In this document: in pieces, positions 1 to 7,320 of the stretch
How the letters are laid out: each line of letters starts with the position of its first letter
Numbering within the stretch: the first letter of the stretch is position 1
Assembly: GCA_964473155.1 (NCBI GenBank)
Contig: CAYYNT010000099.1
Location: 1 to 10,124 of the forward strand
DNA: 10,124 bases
Source: JAJFUG01 sp964473155
GTDB taxonomy: Bacteria; Gemmatimonadota; Glassbacteria; GWA2-58-10
Direction: 5' to 3'
The notes under the pieces: generated by a model
Databases searched by the model: none
Seen by the model: only the letters and a program-made list of their open reading frames with translations
What the model was told of the DNA's origin: nothing
Position numbers and translations under genes: made by a program

Positions 1-218
1 TATACGTGGCCGGGGCAGAGAGGGCCGACTGTCAACCGCATAAGTGAACAGTCCGTTAATTTTTTCTTCGTATTCTCTTCAGTAAGCAATCTATAATTTT
101 TCCCCATAATAAGAGCAATAACCAGCCTCTTTAACGAATCTGGAGCAAAAGGGTCTGATAACATGATGTTTGAAGTCATCCAAGCCCTGTAATCGCTAAT
201 GTTTAATTCGATCGGCAT
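1..218 (-). CDS. Partial ORF after the methyltransferase; candidate restriction enzyme, unproven
   Basis: An open frame of 72 codons starts with ATG at 218-216 and is still open at the left edge. It begins MPIELNISDYRAWM and later contains the segment GKNYRLLTEENTKKKL. A TTAGGA ribosome binding site (AGGA at 225-228) lies 6 bases upstream and overlaps the stop codon of the methyltransferase, so the two genes are translationally linked. I do not recognise the protein family. The position right behind a beta-class DNA methyltransferase is where a cognate type II restriction endonuclease often sits, and that is the only basis for the suggestion. Base composition is AT-rich over most of the frame, but the last 40 or so bases towards the left edge turn GC-rich, so the true protein end may be changed by a junction. 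That the frame is translated is fairly likely; its function is a guess. Confidence 0.55.
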   Translation of the reverse strand, partial: MPIELNISDYRAWMTSNIMLSDPFAPDSLKRLVIALIMGKNYRLLTEENTKKKLTDCSLMRLTVGPLCPGHV

Positions 219-226
219 AATATATC

Positions 227-1375
227 CTAATCGTTGATTAATATATCTAATCGAATCTGACTAAATAGTTTATCGTGCAAGGTAGTCATTTCTCTTTTGA
301 TTATTTTGAAATACTTAGGATTGTTTTCTATTAATAAATACCTTCTTCCCATCTGCAAAGCTACACGTCCAACTGTTCCAGTTCCAGCAAACGGATCTAA
401 AACCATATCGTCTTTAAAGGAATAATATCGAATAAGCTTCGAAATAAGCTCATCGGGAAATACAGCTGGGTGATCTTTATGGTGTCCTGGAGAGATGTTC
501 CAAACGTTAGTAACATCGTAATTACCAGTGATTTTTGATTCAGTAACCACCTTTCTATCGTAATGCTTTCTAATATTCCAATCAATGAGCCTATCGGTAC
601 GTTTTCTATAAACAAGTACATATTCAGTAACAGGAACCGGTTTGTACTGAAGTGGATTTCTGTCCGCAGCAAAACGCCTTCCTCTCCCTGTTGCCCATCC
701 AGCACCTTCTGGCTTAACCCATATAATATCGTCAATAAATTCAAATCCTGCACCGTCCATAAGCCTGTGAACATCAAATGGAATTGGAATTCTACGGCTA
801 GATTCTTTTCTTGAGGTTCTCCTAATCAAAACCGGCGAAACATTTATAATAAAAAATCTTCCTTCCGAGAGAACGGAATGGCACCTGACGATAACCTTTC
901 GAAGAAAATCGAGATATTCCTGATAATCAATATATTCACAGTACTCCGGTTTGGCGTTATAATACGGAGGAGAGGTTATGATAAGTTGAGCCGTATCGGG
1001 TGGAAATTCTTCCAAGGTTTTAATTGCATCTCCCATAATAATTTTGTTAGGTATTGGGGATGGGAAGAAAATATTGGGATTTTCTCTTTTTGTTTCATCA
1101 TTACACAATTGCACAGAATTGTTTATTCTCTTTATAAGTAAAGTCCTATCCGTGCAGCTGTGTATCTCGCCATTTCTATTAAGTCTAATCTCTCCAACCA
1201 ATTTTTCGCTTGAATTGTGATGAATAAGTGGCACCCGCCACAAATCATATCTATCATCTATCTCCGGCAAACCTAACGACAATACATCGATATATTCTGG
1301 CATATGACTTTTTAGCCAAAAAACAACTAATTCACGTACTTCTTTTACGGTTTTTAACATATTATTAGTATTCAT
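227..1375 (-). CDS. Beta-class amino DNA methyltransferase (N4-cytosine or N6-adenine), type II-like
   Basis: This 382-aa protein transfers a methyl group from S-adenosylmethionine to an exocyclic amino group of a DNA base. The catalytic motif IV is TSPPYY at residues 134-139, and the AdoMet-binding motif I is DPFAGTGT at 327-334, followed by LLIENNP near 347-353. Catalytic motif before AdoMet motif is the beta-class order of the N6_N4_Mtase family. SPPY rather than DPPY is more usual in N4-cytosine enzymes, so N4-cytosine is favoured but not certain. The target recognition region should lie between the motifs, around 185-300. Residues 1-105 are an N-terminal extension ahead of the first catalytic-domain motif. 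The ATG start is supported by a GAGGT ribosome binding site at 1383-1387. The gene is markedly AT-rich beside its GC-rich upstream neighbour, which suggests recent transfer. It may belong to a restriction-modification pair with the next gene, or be a solitary methyltransferase. Confidence 0.93.
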   Translation of the reverse strand: MNTNNMLKTVKEVRELVVFWLKSHMPEYIDVLSLGLPEIDDRYDLWRVPLIHHNSSEKLVGEIRLNRNGEIHSCTDRTLLIKRINNSVQLCNDETKRENPNIFFPSPIPNKIIMGDAIKTLEEFPPDTAQLIITSPPYYNAKPEYCEYIDYQEYLDFLRKVIVRCHSVLSEGRFFIINVSPVLIRRTSRKESSRRIPIPFDVHRLMDGAGFEFIDDIIWVKPEGAGWATGRGRRFAADRNPLQYKPVPVTEYVLVYRKRTDRLIDWNIRKHYDRKVVTESKITGNYDVTNVWNISPGHHKDHPAVFPDELISKLIRYYSFKDDMVLDPFAGTGTVGRVALQMGRRYLLIENNPKYFKIIKREMTTLHDKLFSQIRLDILIND

Positions 1376-1382
1376 TATTATT

Positions 1383-1387
1383 ACCTC
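1383..1387 (-). promoter_or_regulatory. Ribosome binding site fused to the upstream stop codon
   Basis: On the minus strand the sequence reads TGAGGTAATAATAATG: the TGA ends the giant helical protein (1388-1386), GAGGT is the Shine-Dalgarno site of the methyltransferase, and the ATG follows after 7 bases. Terminating ribosomes could re-initiate here, making methyltransferase expression depend on the upstream operon. Confidence 0.7.
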
Positions 1388-4300
1388 ACACTCCCTCGCT
1401 GAGCTTGCGCAGGCGCTCGATATCCATGCCGGGACGGTAGACCTGGCTCACCACGTTCTCGGCGAAAGCGTTCTCCGCGGCGCGCACCCAGTCCCGCACC
1501 TCCTCGCCCCGCTCCACCAGGCGCTTGACCTCGTCGCAGAGCTGCGGGTTGCCGCAGTTCTCAGCCGCGCGCAGCGTGCTCTCGGTGAACTTGCGGAACA
1601 GCGGAAGGTCGCGGTCCTCGGTCTTCACGTGGCTCATCATGTAGAAAATCTCGTTGACCAGGAGCTGGTACTTTTTCTTGCGCTCGGCGTTGAAATCCAG
1701 CTTGGCCAGCCCCAGGATACGCTGCACCATGCCCTCCAGGGCCACGTAAACCCGCCCGCGCACCACCAGTATCTTGTATTCCAGCGACAGCGGGTCATCG
1801 AACTTCTGCAGCTCCTGGCAGAAACCGATCAGGGTCTTGTCGGCGTTGGTCTGGCTGCGGGCCAGGTCGGCGCTGCGTTTCTGCTTCAGGTAGTTGGCGT
1901 TGTACTCGCTCACGCAGTTGCGCACGCTCTCCACCGGCGGCGCGATGCGCTTTATCGCCTCGATCTCCTTGCCGAACACGGACTTGTTCTTGTTCAGGTC
2001 CTTGATCAGCTCCAGCAGCTCGCCCACCACCGAGCCGATAACGCGCAGGATGTCCTCCAGGCGCTCCGGATCGAAAGTGATGTTGTTGTCCTTGTCCGGG
2101 ATAAAGAAAGCGTGAAGCTGCCCGAGCGCGCCCGAAATTTTCTGCGACAGCCGCTCGGAGAACTCCTCGAACATGGTTTTCTCAGGCACGTGCTGCTTGG
2201 AGCTGGTCAGCTTTTCGCGGAACTGCTCGCCCCGGCCCTGGAGGTGGTCGGCGAGCTGGTCGGAGATCGAGATGACCGTGTGCAGCGTTTTGGGCACGTC
2301 GTTGAGCGTTATCACCGGCACATCCATCTTTCCGAACAGCGACGCGCTGATCTTCTCCTCGCCCTCCGGTTTCCATAGCGCGTATTCCTCGCCGCTCTCG
2401 ACCGTGGTGGGCGCTTTTTTGAGCGTGCCGGCGATGTTCTGCAGCGGGACCATGAGCTTGCGGTCGAGCAGCTCGCGGGCCAGGACGTTGAGATAGATAC
2501 GCAGGTCGTTGGGGTGCTGGCAGCTCTGGATGACAAGCTGGCTGCGCTTGAGACGGTTGATCTCGGCCAGGGCGGCGCTGATATTCACGCTCATGGCGTC
2601 GCGCAGTCCGGCCGGTATTTTCGGGCTTTCCAGCTTGATCCCGCGCGAGTTGCGTGTCAGGGTGCTGATCACCGCCTCGATATGGTCCACGATCCTCTTT
2701 GTCGCCTCGATCTGCTCCACCTTGACCAGCCCGGCCCGGCCGCTCAACTGCTTCTGGGCGATCAGCTCGATCAGGCCTTTCAGCGTGACCACGTACGTGC
2801 TGTTCAATGTCACCAGGATCGAGTGTATCTCGTAGAGCGGCACCTCGACATTCTCCTTCTCCACCTCCACCTGCTCCTCGATCACTTCGACTTTCTGGAG
2901 CGCCTCGCGGCTTTTCTGCAGCACGTTGTCGGTCTTGCGCATCAGGTTGGCGACATCTTTCTGCTCATCGCTCAGGGAGCGGACAATCTCGCGGATGAAA
3001 TAACCGGCCGAGCGCATGTTGCTGACAAGCTGGTCGCGGCGCATGATCGGCACGCGCTTTTCGTAGCCCTCGTCGCGCAGCCTGGCGAAGAAGTGAGTGA
3101 TGTTTTCCAGGGACTCGTTGAGCTGCACCACGCTGCGGCGGCTGACCTTGCGGGCCTCGGAGGGGGCCTCGTCCGGGTTGTAGTCGCTGTCGATCATCAG
3201 GTGGCGGTACTTATCATCGAAAGCCCTTTCCTCCTCGGTCCGGGACTGTTCAGCCTGGGCCTCGCGGTCCTCCTCCTCCTCCTCCCCCGTATCACCGGCG
3301 TCCTGAAGCAGCACCTGAAGCTCGAAACCGATTTTCGGGAACAGCTCCTTGACGCCCTCCTCCAGCAGAAGGGTATAGTTTCCGCCGCCCTCGGCCCCCA
3401 CCGGCCCATGCTCGCCGCTGTCCGCCAGCCCGCTGGTGTACTGCGATTCCAGGCGGCGCTTGTCAAGCTCGCTCACCTGGAACATCTCGGTGGCCTCCTG
3501 GATCCGGGAGAGCAGGTGTTTTTCAAGATCGATAGCCTGCTGCATGAACCGCGCAGTGTGCTCGTGGATGGTCTTGTGCTCTTTTTCTTTTTCACCTTCC
3601 ATCAGGTTGTGCATGATCGGGCTGACCAGAAGGGCCATGCCGCCGAAATAGAACTTGAGAATGGGGTAGCTGCGCATGACCCAGGAATACTGCTTTATTT
3701 TCACATGATGGTCTTTTTCGCGCTCGTAGGCCGGATTGCAGTCAGTGCAGCGGCTCTCGAAATCGGGCTTGTCGTAGCTCAGGACAAGGTTCTCGAACTC
3801 CTTGTTGATATAGCGCGCCGCCTCGATATAGGTCAGTCCCTTGTTGGTCAGGGTGCGCTGGGCGGGATCGATGCTTTCACCCGTGGAGCCGCGGGCGCAT
3901 ATTTCCACATCGGCCTCCCCGGCCCGCAGGATCGCTATCTGCCCTGCGGCAAGCTGGGTCAGGAACTGGACGACATCAGTCGGTGTGATAAAGGCGGACA
4001 GCTTTTCGCGTTCCTTGTTGTCCGCCACGTTGCCCAGACCGTGAGCCACGCGGAACGCCTGAAGCTGCTGGAAAAGGTTGATCGAGCCTTCGCTCAGGGC
4101 CTGGCGAAGATAGGCGATATAACCGGCAAGCTGGCTGTCGGAATTCAATTCGCGCATGTACTTGTTCAGGGATTCAATCTTGACCTGGGAACGTATCTCC
4201 TCGGCTATTATATCCATGTTGCTGCGGCTTACCTCGGTGCGGATTCCCGGCCGGAGGAATTTCTTGAGCAGCGTGTTGCCCTCGTCCACGCTCTTGCGCT

Positions 4301-5354
4301 CGGAAAGCATGCGGTTCAGCGTGTAGATCTGGCGAATAAGCTGGAAAAGCTTTTCCCGGCGGCGGTCCACGCTGATCGAGCCGTTGTCCTTTTCCTCGGC
4401 CGGAGCGGAGGCCTGCTCGATATATTTCTTTTCGAGTTCCTGCGGGGAGATTCCCAGGACCTTCAAGGCTTCGCGCACGTTCTCATAACCGCGCGGGTTC
4501 CAGGGGGCGTGACGGTTGATCATGCGGCTGAGCATGAAAAACACCAGGTTGTCCGGCTCGTTGAAACTGCGGCTGGCCCACTGGTAACGGTACCAGTTCA
4601 GGCTGGAGAGAAACACCAGTTTTTCGATGAGAGTCAGTTTTGACATCTCCTCGGCCAGGTCCAGCGATTCGAGCTTGAGCTGGGCGATGAACGCGTCTTC
4701 GATGAAACCCTTGCCCAAAAGGATCGACTGAGCGTAGCCCATTTTCTGTTCGAGGGAACGGAAGAACTCGCGGACAGTGCGGGCGGCCTCCTGTTTCAGT
4801 TCGTCATCCATCGGCTGGCTGACCAGGCTGTCGAGCTGCTTGCAGGTGATTCGGATCTGCTCGATCACTTTAAGCTCGTCACGGTAGCGCACGAGGCGGT
4901 CTTTTTCTTCCTCGGCCGCCTTGCGTGCGCTGGGAATGCGGCGGCGTATCTCGTACTGTTTCTCATCCCCGTTGAGCTGGACGCGCAGGCGCTGGCTGAT
5001 GACCGTATAATCGCGCTCCTCGCTCTGGCCGTGCCGCAGGCGTAGCATCCCGTTTTCGGCCAGGCTCTCCATCAGACGGTCCATCTGCTTGATTTTTTCA
5101 TCGCGGCGCGCCAGATGCGGGTTCTGTTTCAGTCGCACAAGGGCCTGCGTGATAAGAGTCAGCGGCTCTTTCTTCTCGGTGGTGTAGAAGCTGCCGAACA
5201 CTTTTTCGAGGAAAGTACGGACACGGGTGAAAATCAGGCGCTTGTCCTGTATGGCCACTATCTCGTACTTGCGCGTGCGCTCGATGAGATCATCCAGCAG
5301 GTCATCACCCGCCAGCTCCCGGTCATCCATTATTTTTGCGATTTCCAGTCCCAT
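1386..5354 (-). CDS. Giant helical, coiled-coil-prone protein of unknown family
   Basis: About 1322 aa when started at the ATG at 5354-5352, which has GGAGA close upstream; a GTG at 5423 in the same frame would add 23 residues but has no ribosome binding site and would read through a 9-bp hairpin, so I reject it. I do not recognise the family. The sequence is rich in charged residues and Leu/Ile, with long heptad-like helices, for example residues 140-215 and 790-850. A Gly-rich linker (about 640-662) and a very acidic linker with GEEEEEDRE (about 684-713) divide it into two large halves. A possible metal site, CTDC (Cys536, Cys539) with HH (549-550), stands just before a hydrophobic stretch (about 563-584, YPILKFYFGGMALLV) that could contact a membrane. 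No signal peptide, Walker motif or other enzyme motif is visible, so it is probably a cytoplasmic structural or scaffold protein. It follows the FapA-like gene on the same strand by about 100 bases, implying co-transcription. A long open frame opposite it on the plus strand is a composition shadow. Confidence 0.88.
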   Translation of the reverse strand: MGLEIAKIMDDRELAGDDLLDDLIERTRKYEIVAIQDKRLIFTRVRTFLEKVFGSFYTTEKKEPLTLITQALVRLKQNPHLARRDEKIKQMDRLMESLAENGMLRLRHGQSEERDYTVISQRLRVQLNGDEKQYEIRRRIPSARKAAEEEKDRLVRYRDELKVIEQIRITCKQLDSLVSQPMDDELKQEAARTVREFFRSLEQKMGYAQSILLGKGFIEDAFIAQLKLESLDLAEEMSKLTLIEKLVFLSSLNWYRYQWASRSFNEPDNLVFFMLSRMINRHAPWNPRGYENVREALKVLGISPQELEKKYIEQASAPAEEKDNGSISVDRRREKLFQLIRQIYTLNRMLSERKSVDEGNTLLKKFLRPGIRTEVSRSNMDIIAEEIRSQVKIESLNKYMRELNSDSQLAGYIAYLRQALSEGSINLFQQLQAFRVAHGLGNVADNKEREKLSAFITPTDVVQFLTQLAAGQIAILRAGEADVEICARGSTGESIDPAQRTLTNKGLTYIEAARYINKEFENLVLSYDKPDFESRCTDCNPAYEREKDHHVKIKQYSWVMRSYPILKFYFGGMALLVSPIMHNLMEGEKEKEHKTIHEHTARFMQQAIDLEKHLLSRIQEATEMFQVSELDKRRLESQYTSGLADSGEHGPVGAEGGGNYTLLLEEGVKELFPKIGFELQVLLQDAGDTGEEEEEDREAQAEQSRTEEERAFDDKYRHLMIDSDYNPDEAPSEARKVSRRSVVQLNESLENITHFFARLRDEGYEKRVPIMRRDQLVSNMRSAGYFIREIVRSLSDEQKDVANLMRKTDNVLQKSREALQKVEVIEEQVEVEKENVEVPLYEIHSILVTLNSTYVVTLKGLIELIAQKQLSGRAGLVKVEQIEATKRIVDHIEAVISTLTRNSRGIKLESPKIPAGLRDAMSVNISAALAEINRLKRSQLVIQSCQHPNDLRIYLNVLARELLDRKLMVPLQNIAGTLKKAPTTVESGEEYALWKPEGEEKISASLFGKMDVPVITLNDVPKTLHTVISISDQLADHLQGRGEQFREKLTSSKQHVPEKTMFEEFSERLSQKISGALGQLHAFFIPDKDNNITFDPERLEDILRVIGSVVGELLELIKDLNKNKSVFGKEIEAIKRIAPPVESVRNCVSEYNANYLKQKRSADLARSQTNADKTLIGFCQELQKFDDPLSLEYKILVVRGRVYVALEGMVQRILGLAKLDFNAERKKKYQLLVNEIFYMMSHVKTEDRDLPLFRKFTESTLRAAENCGNPQLCDEVKRLVERGEEVRDWVRAAENAFAENVVSQVYRPGMDIERLRKLSEGV

Positions 5355-5381
5355 ATCTCTCCAGTGTCCTATAAGCCCGAA

Positions 5382-5413
5382 ACACCCCGGACGCATTTTT
5401 GCCGCCGGGGTGT
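5382..5413 (-). other. 9-bp perfect inverted repeat between the fapA-like gene and the giant gene
   Basis: The arms ACACCCCGG (5382-5390) and CCGGGGTGT (5405-5413) pair perfectly around a 14-base loop. In the minus-strand transcript the hairpin falls 41 bases after the FapA-like stop and 28 bases before the chosen start of the giant gene. It is followed only by TTTCGGGC, so it is a poor intrinsic terminator. It could act as a partial terminator, a processing or stability element, or a protein-binding site that sets the ratio of the two products. Confidence 0.6.
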
Positions 5414-5453
5414 CTGAATGCACCAGTTAAGCAGTTCGCATCAGCGGATGGCC

Positions 5454-6857
5454 TCAGGCCCCCGAGATAATTTCTCCGCGCACCTCGCGCAGAGTCTGAT
5501 TTTCCATCTGTTCGTTGATCAACCGCGTGAACCTGCCGATGATAATTCTCACCCCAGGGAACAGGGTGCGAGACACTTTGACATGAGCCTCTTTGTGACG
5601 GTTGATGTCCTGATGAATCCGGCTCGCTTCCTGTTCCAGCTCGGACTGGTATTTCGGATAATAGCGGCTGGTCTCCTGCAACCTTTCCATAAGGGTCTGC
5701 TGCTCAGCGCTCAACTGGCCTTTCATCTTGGTCTTGAGCACCGAGATATTATAGAGCGCCTTCTTGACCTTGTCCTGGTTTTCCTTCACTTTCTTGAGTT
5801 CCTCATTAATCTCTTTCAAGCGGTCGAGGAGCTTGAAATCAATTCCTACAGTCACTTCCGTGGGCGTATAGCTGGTGCTTCCCAGGGTGGTTGTCTCCAC
5901 GTTGCACTCTGCTTCGATCCGGCCGCCCATGATAACGCCCTTGCGGCTGTTGGCGATTACGTTGCCGCTTGCCCTTACATGGCTGTGCATGATTTCACCG
6001 CCGGCAACCACATTGCCGCCGCACATGATATTCTGACCGTGCACGTATTTGACTGTCAGGTTGCCGGTGGTCTTGATCAGTCCCTTTCCGCGACCGATGA
6101 AGCCTTTCTTTATAAGAACGTTTCCCTCGACATCGATTTCGGCATCCTCGACGCAGCCGCCGATTTCAAGATCGCCCACCACATGAACTTTGAAACCGGC
6201 CTTGACATCACCGCCGATAGCCAGCGAGCCGGCGAAATCGACGTTCCCGGTGTTGAAATCCACATCTCCCTTGATTACAAGCCGTGGCTGCACCTCGACC
6301 AGGTTTGATTTGTTGAGCGTGACACAGCCGTTTTCGGAGGCGATCAGCAGATTGGGGTCTTCGGAAGATATTTCAGTCCTGGGGCCTTGCGGCAACAGGC
6401 GCTCGCGCCCGTTTTTAGGTTCGATACGGGCGCCGGTGACGGTTTCGCCAGGGGTCCCTTCAGTGGCGGGGTGAAGCTGACACAGCTTATCACCCCGGGC
6501 GATCGAGGTGAAAATCGAGACATCGTGGTAATCGATCCGCCCATCGGTGTCTTCCTTGGGCTGGAACTCGTGCTTATGGTCGAAGAAAAACTCGATCCAG
6601 GCATCCTGGCCGTTTTGAGGGTGCGTGCTTTCCGCCACCAGAACTTCCTGATCGAAGCGGCCCTCATCGAACAACTGTTTGAGCAGGTCCTGCCGAAGAC
6701 CGCGCACGACACCGGCTTTTCTGATGGCGCTCATGGCGTCGCCGACGGTCAGCGGAGCTTCCATCTGGCCCTCGGGGGTCATAAACGGAACGTTGATATA
6801 GCATTCCGTGTCGCCGTTCTTGAAACTAACCTTGATCTTTTTCCATTCTTCTGCCAC
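5454..6857 (-). CDS. FapA-like protein, DUF342 family (polymer-forming beta-helix with coiled coil)
   Basis: The 467-aa protein has the full FapA (DUF342) layout: a mixed N-terminal domain (about 1-185, with the conserved TPGETVTGARI segment near 135-145), a right-handed beta-helix of repeated short strands (about 193-331, with turns such as VDFAGSLAIGGDV and GNLTVKYVHGQNI), a long charged coiled coil (about 341-428) and the closing FPGVRIIIGRF segment (433-443). The family is named after flagellar assembly protein A, but members occur widely in bacteria and their biochemical role is poorly defined; they are cytoplasmic and are thought to self-assemble or localise partners. I chose the GTG at 6857 because GAGG lies 6 bases upstream; an in-frame ATG at 6878 would add 7 residues but has only AT-rich sequence before it. 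No flagellar gene lies in the window. The giant helical protein follows on the same strand and is the likely partner. Confidence 0.93.
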   Translation of the reverse strand: MAEEWKKIKVSFKNGDTECYINVPFMTPEGQMEAPLTVGDAMSAIRKAGVVRGLRQDLLKQLFDEGRFDQEVLVAESTHPQNGQDAWIEFFFDHKHEFQPKEDTDGRIDYHDVSIFTSIARGDKLCQLHPATEGTPGETVTGARIEPKNGRERLLPQGPRTEISSEDPNLLIASENGCVTLNKSNLVEVQPRLVIKGDVDFNTGNVDFAGSLAIGGDVKAGFKVHVVGDLEIGGCVEDAEIDVEGNVLIKKGFIGRGKGLIKTTGNLTVKYVHGQNIMCGGNVVAGGEIMHSHVRASGNVIANSRKGVIMGGRIEAECNVETTTLGSTSYTPTEVTVGIDFKLLDRLKEINEELKKVKENQDKVKKALYNISVLKTKMKGQLSAEQQTLMERLQETSRYYPKYQSELEQEASRIHQDINRHKEAHVKVSRTLFPGVRIIIGRFTRLINEQMENQTLREVRGEIISGA

Positions 6858-6981
6858 GGCTCGCCTCTGAGGCAGCATTGATAATATAAATGACAGTGTT
6901 CGGCATAATCTCCCATGCAGGGGAAAGTCACAAGCGGATAGCCATCGTATCCGAGCATCCCGGCATCAATGTTTAACCGAG
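6858..6981 (-). other. Predicted 5' leader of the fapA-like operon, with a small hairpin
   Basis: If transcription starts just after the promoter's -10 box, the leader is about 125 bases. It contains a 6-bp perfect hairpin, CGGATA (6935-6940) with TATCCG (6948-6953), and a weaker 4-bp one, TCCC (6911-6914) with GGGA (6921-6924). I do not recognise a known riboswitch here. The leader is long enough for post-transcriptional control, but that is inference. Confidence 0.35.
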
Positions 6982-6984
6982 TTT

Positions 6985-7025
6985 TATTATTGTAAAGACT
7001 GAATCGCTTAATTGCAACAATAATA
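6985..7025. repeat. 9-bp inverted repeat over the promoter
   Basis: TATTATTGT (6985-6993) and ACAATAATA (7017-7025) are perfect inverted copies with a 23-base spacer. One arm covers most of the -10 box and the other begins at the edge of the -35 box. The geometry, about 32 bases centre to centre, places the arms roughly three helical turns apart, suitable for a dimeric or looping regulator. AT-rich arms of this length could also arise by chance. Confidence 0.45.
6989..7017 (-). promoter_or_regulatory. Sigma70-like promoter of the fapA-like operon
   Basis: Read on the minus strand, a -35 box TTGCAA (7017-7012, 4 of 6 consensus bases) and a -10 box TACAAT (6994-6989, 5 of 6) are separated by exactly 17 bases. 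The region is AT-rich in a GC-rich setting and lies between the small membrane gene and the fapA-like gene, in the right orientation. It probably drives the fapA-like gene, the giant gene and, by read-through, the methyltransferase pair. Confidence 0.6.
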
Positions 7026-7098
7026 TTCCATTCCAGCCCTCTTGAACCGTAAGGTCCCTCTATGTCGCCTCTCCATTGACAGAAACTCGGGGAATCTC

Positions 7099-7320
7099 TT
7101 ATTTTTGTTCCGTATCCGTGCCGGTCCGTCTGGAAAGCAACTCCGAGATTCGCAGCGCGATCCAGAGCAGGGCCGAAATCCAGAATACAGTGCGCAGGGT
7201 GATACGCGCTCCGTATGGCAGATCAGCTCCAAGCAAAGTTTCGATCAGGACATCCGCCAATCCGGAGCAGATCACCGCAAGGATAACAGCGTTCCTGAAA
7301 CGTTTCAACCTGTCCAACAT
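7099..7320 (-). CDS. Small two-helix membrane protein, unknown function
   Basis: A 73-aa protein beginning MLDRLKRFRNAVILAVICSG. Two hydrophobic segments are visible, about residues 10-30 and 38-60, joined by a short loop (GADLPYGAR), with a basic N-terminus and a polar tail ending GTDTEQK, so it is probably an inner-membrane hairpin with both ends in the cytoplasm. Its start is well supported: GGAGG at 7325-7329 lies 4 bases before the ATG, the strongest ribosome binding site in the window. A short hairpin (arms at 7330-7334 and 7341-7345) abuts that site. It lies upstream of the fapA-like gene on the same strand, 240 bases away and separated by a promoter, and is divergent from the decarboxylase. 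I do not recognise the family. A chance ORF is unlikely given the start site and the clean membrane pattern. Confidence 0.7.
   Translation of the reverse strand: MLDRLKRFRNAVILAVICSGLADVLIETLLGADLPYGARITLRTVFWISALLWIALRISELLSRRTGTDTEQK

Noticed and set aside
1629..2378. 249-aa open frame on the plus strand
   Set aside because: Another antisense shadow of the giant gene, overlapping further plus-strand frames, with no domain signal.
2514..4643. 709-aa open frame on the plus strand
   Set aside because: It lies wholly opposite the giant minus-strand gene. Its His-, Leu- and Ala-heavy composition is what the complement of GC-biased codons gives, and it has no recognisable domain.
5418..6308. 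296-aa open frame on the plus strand
   Set aside because: Opposite the FapA-like gene, whose family match on the minus strand is clear.
6858..6981. Possible cyclic di-GMP or other riboswitch in the fapA-like leader
   Set aside because: I could not find the conserved core of any riboswitch class I know; only small generic hairpins are visible.
7008..7232. 74-aa minus-strand frame overlapping the small membrane gene
   Set aside because: It lacks a ribosome binding site, runs through the promoter -35 box, and overlaps the better-supported 7099-7320 gene in another frame.
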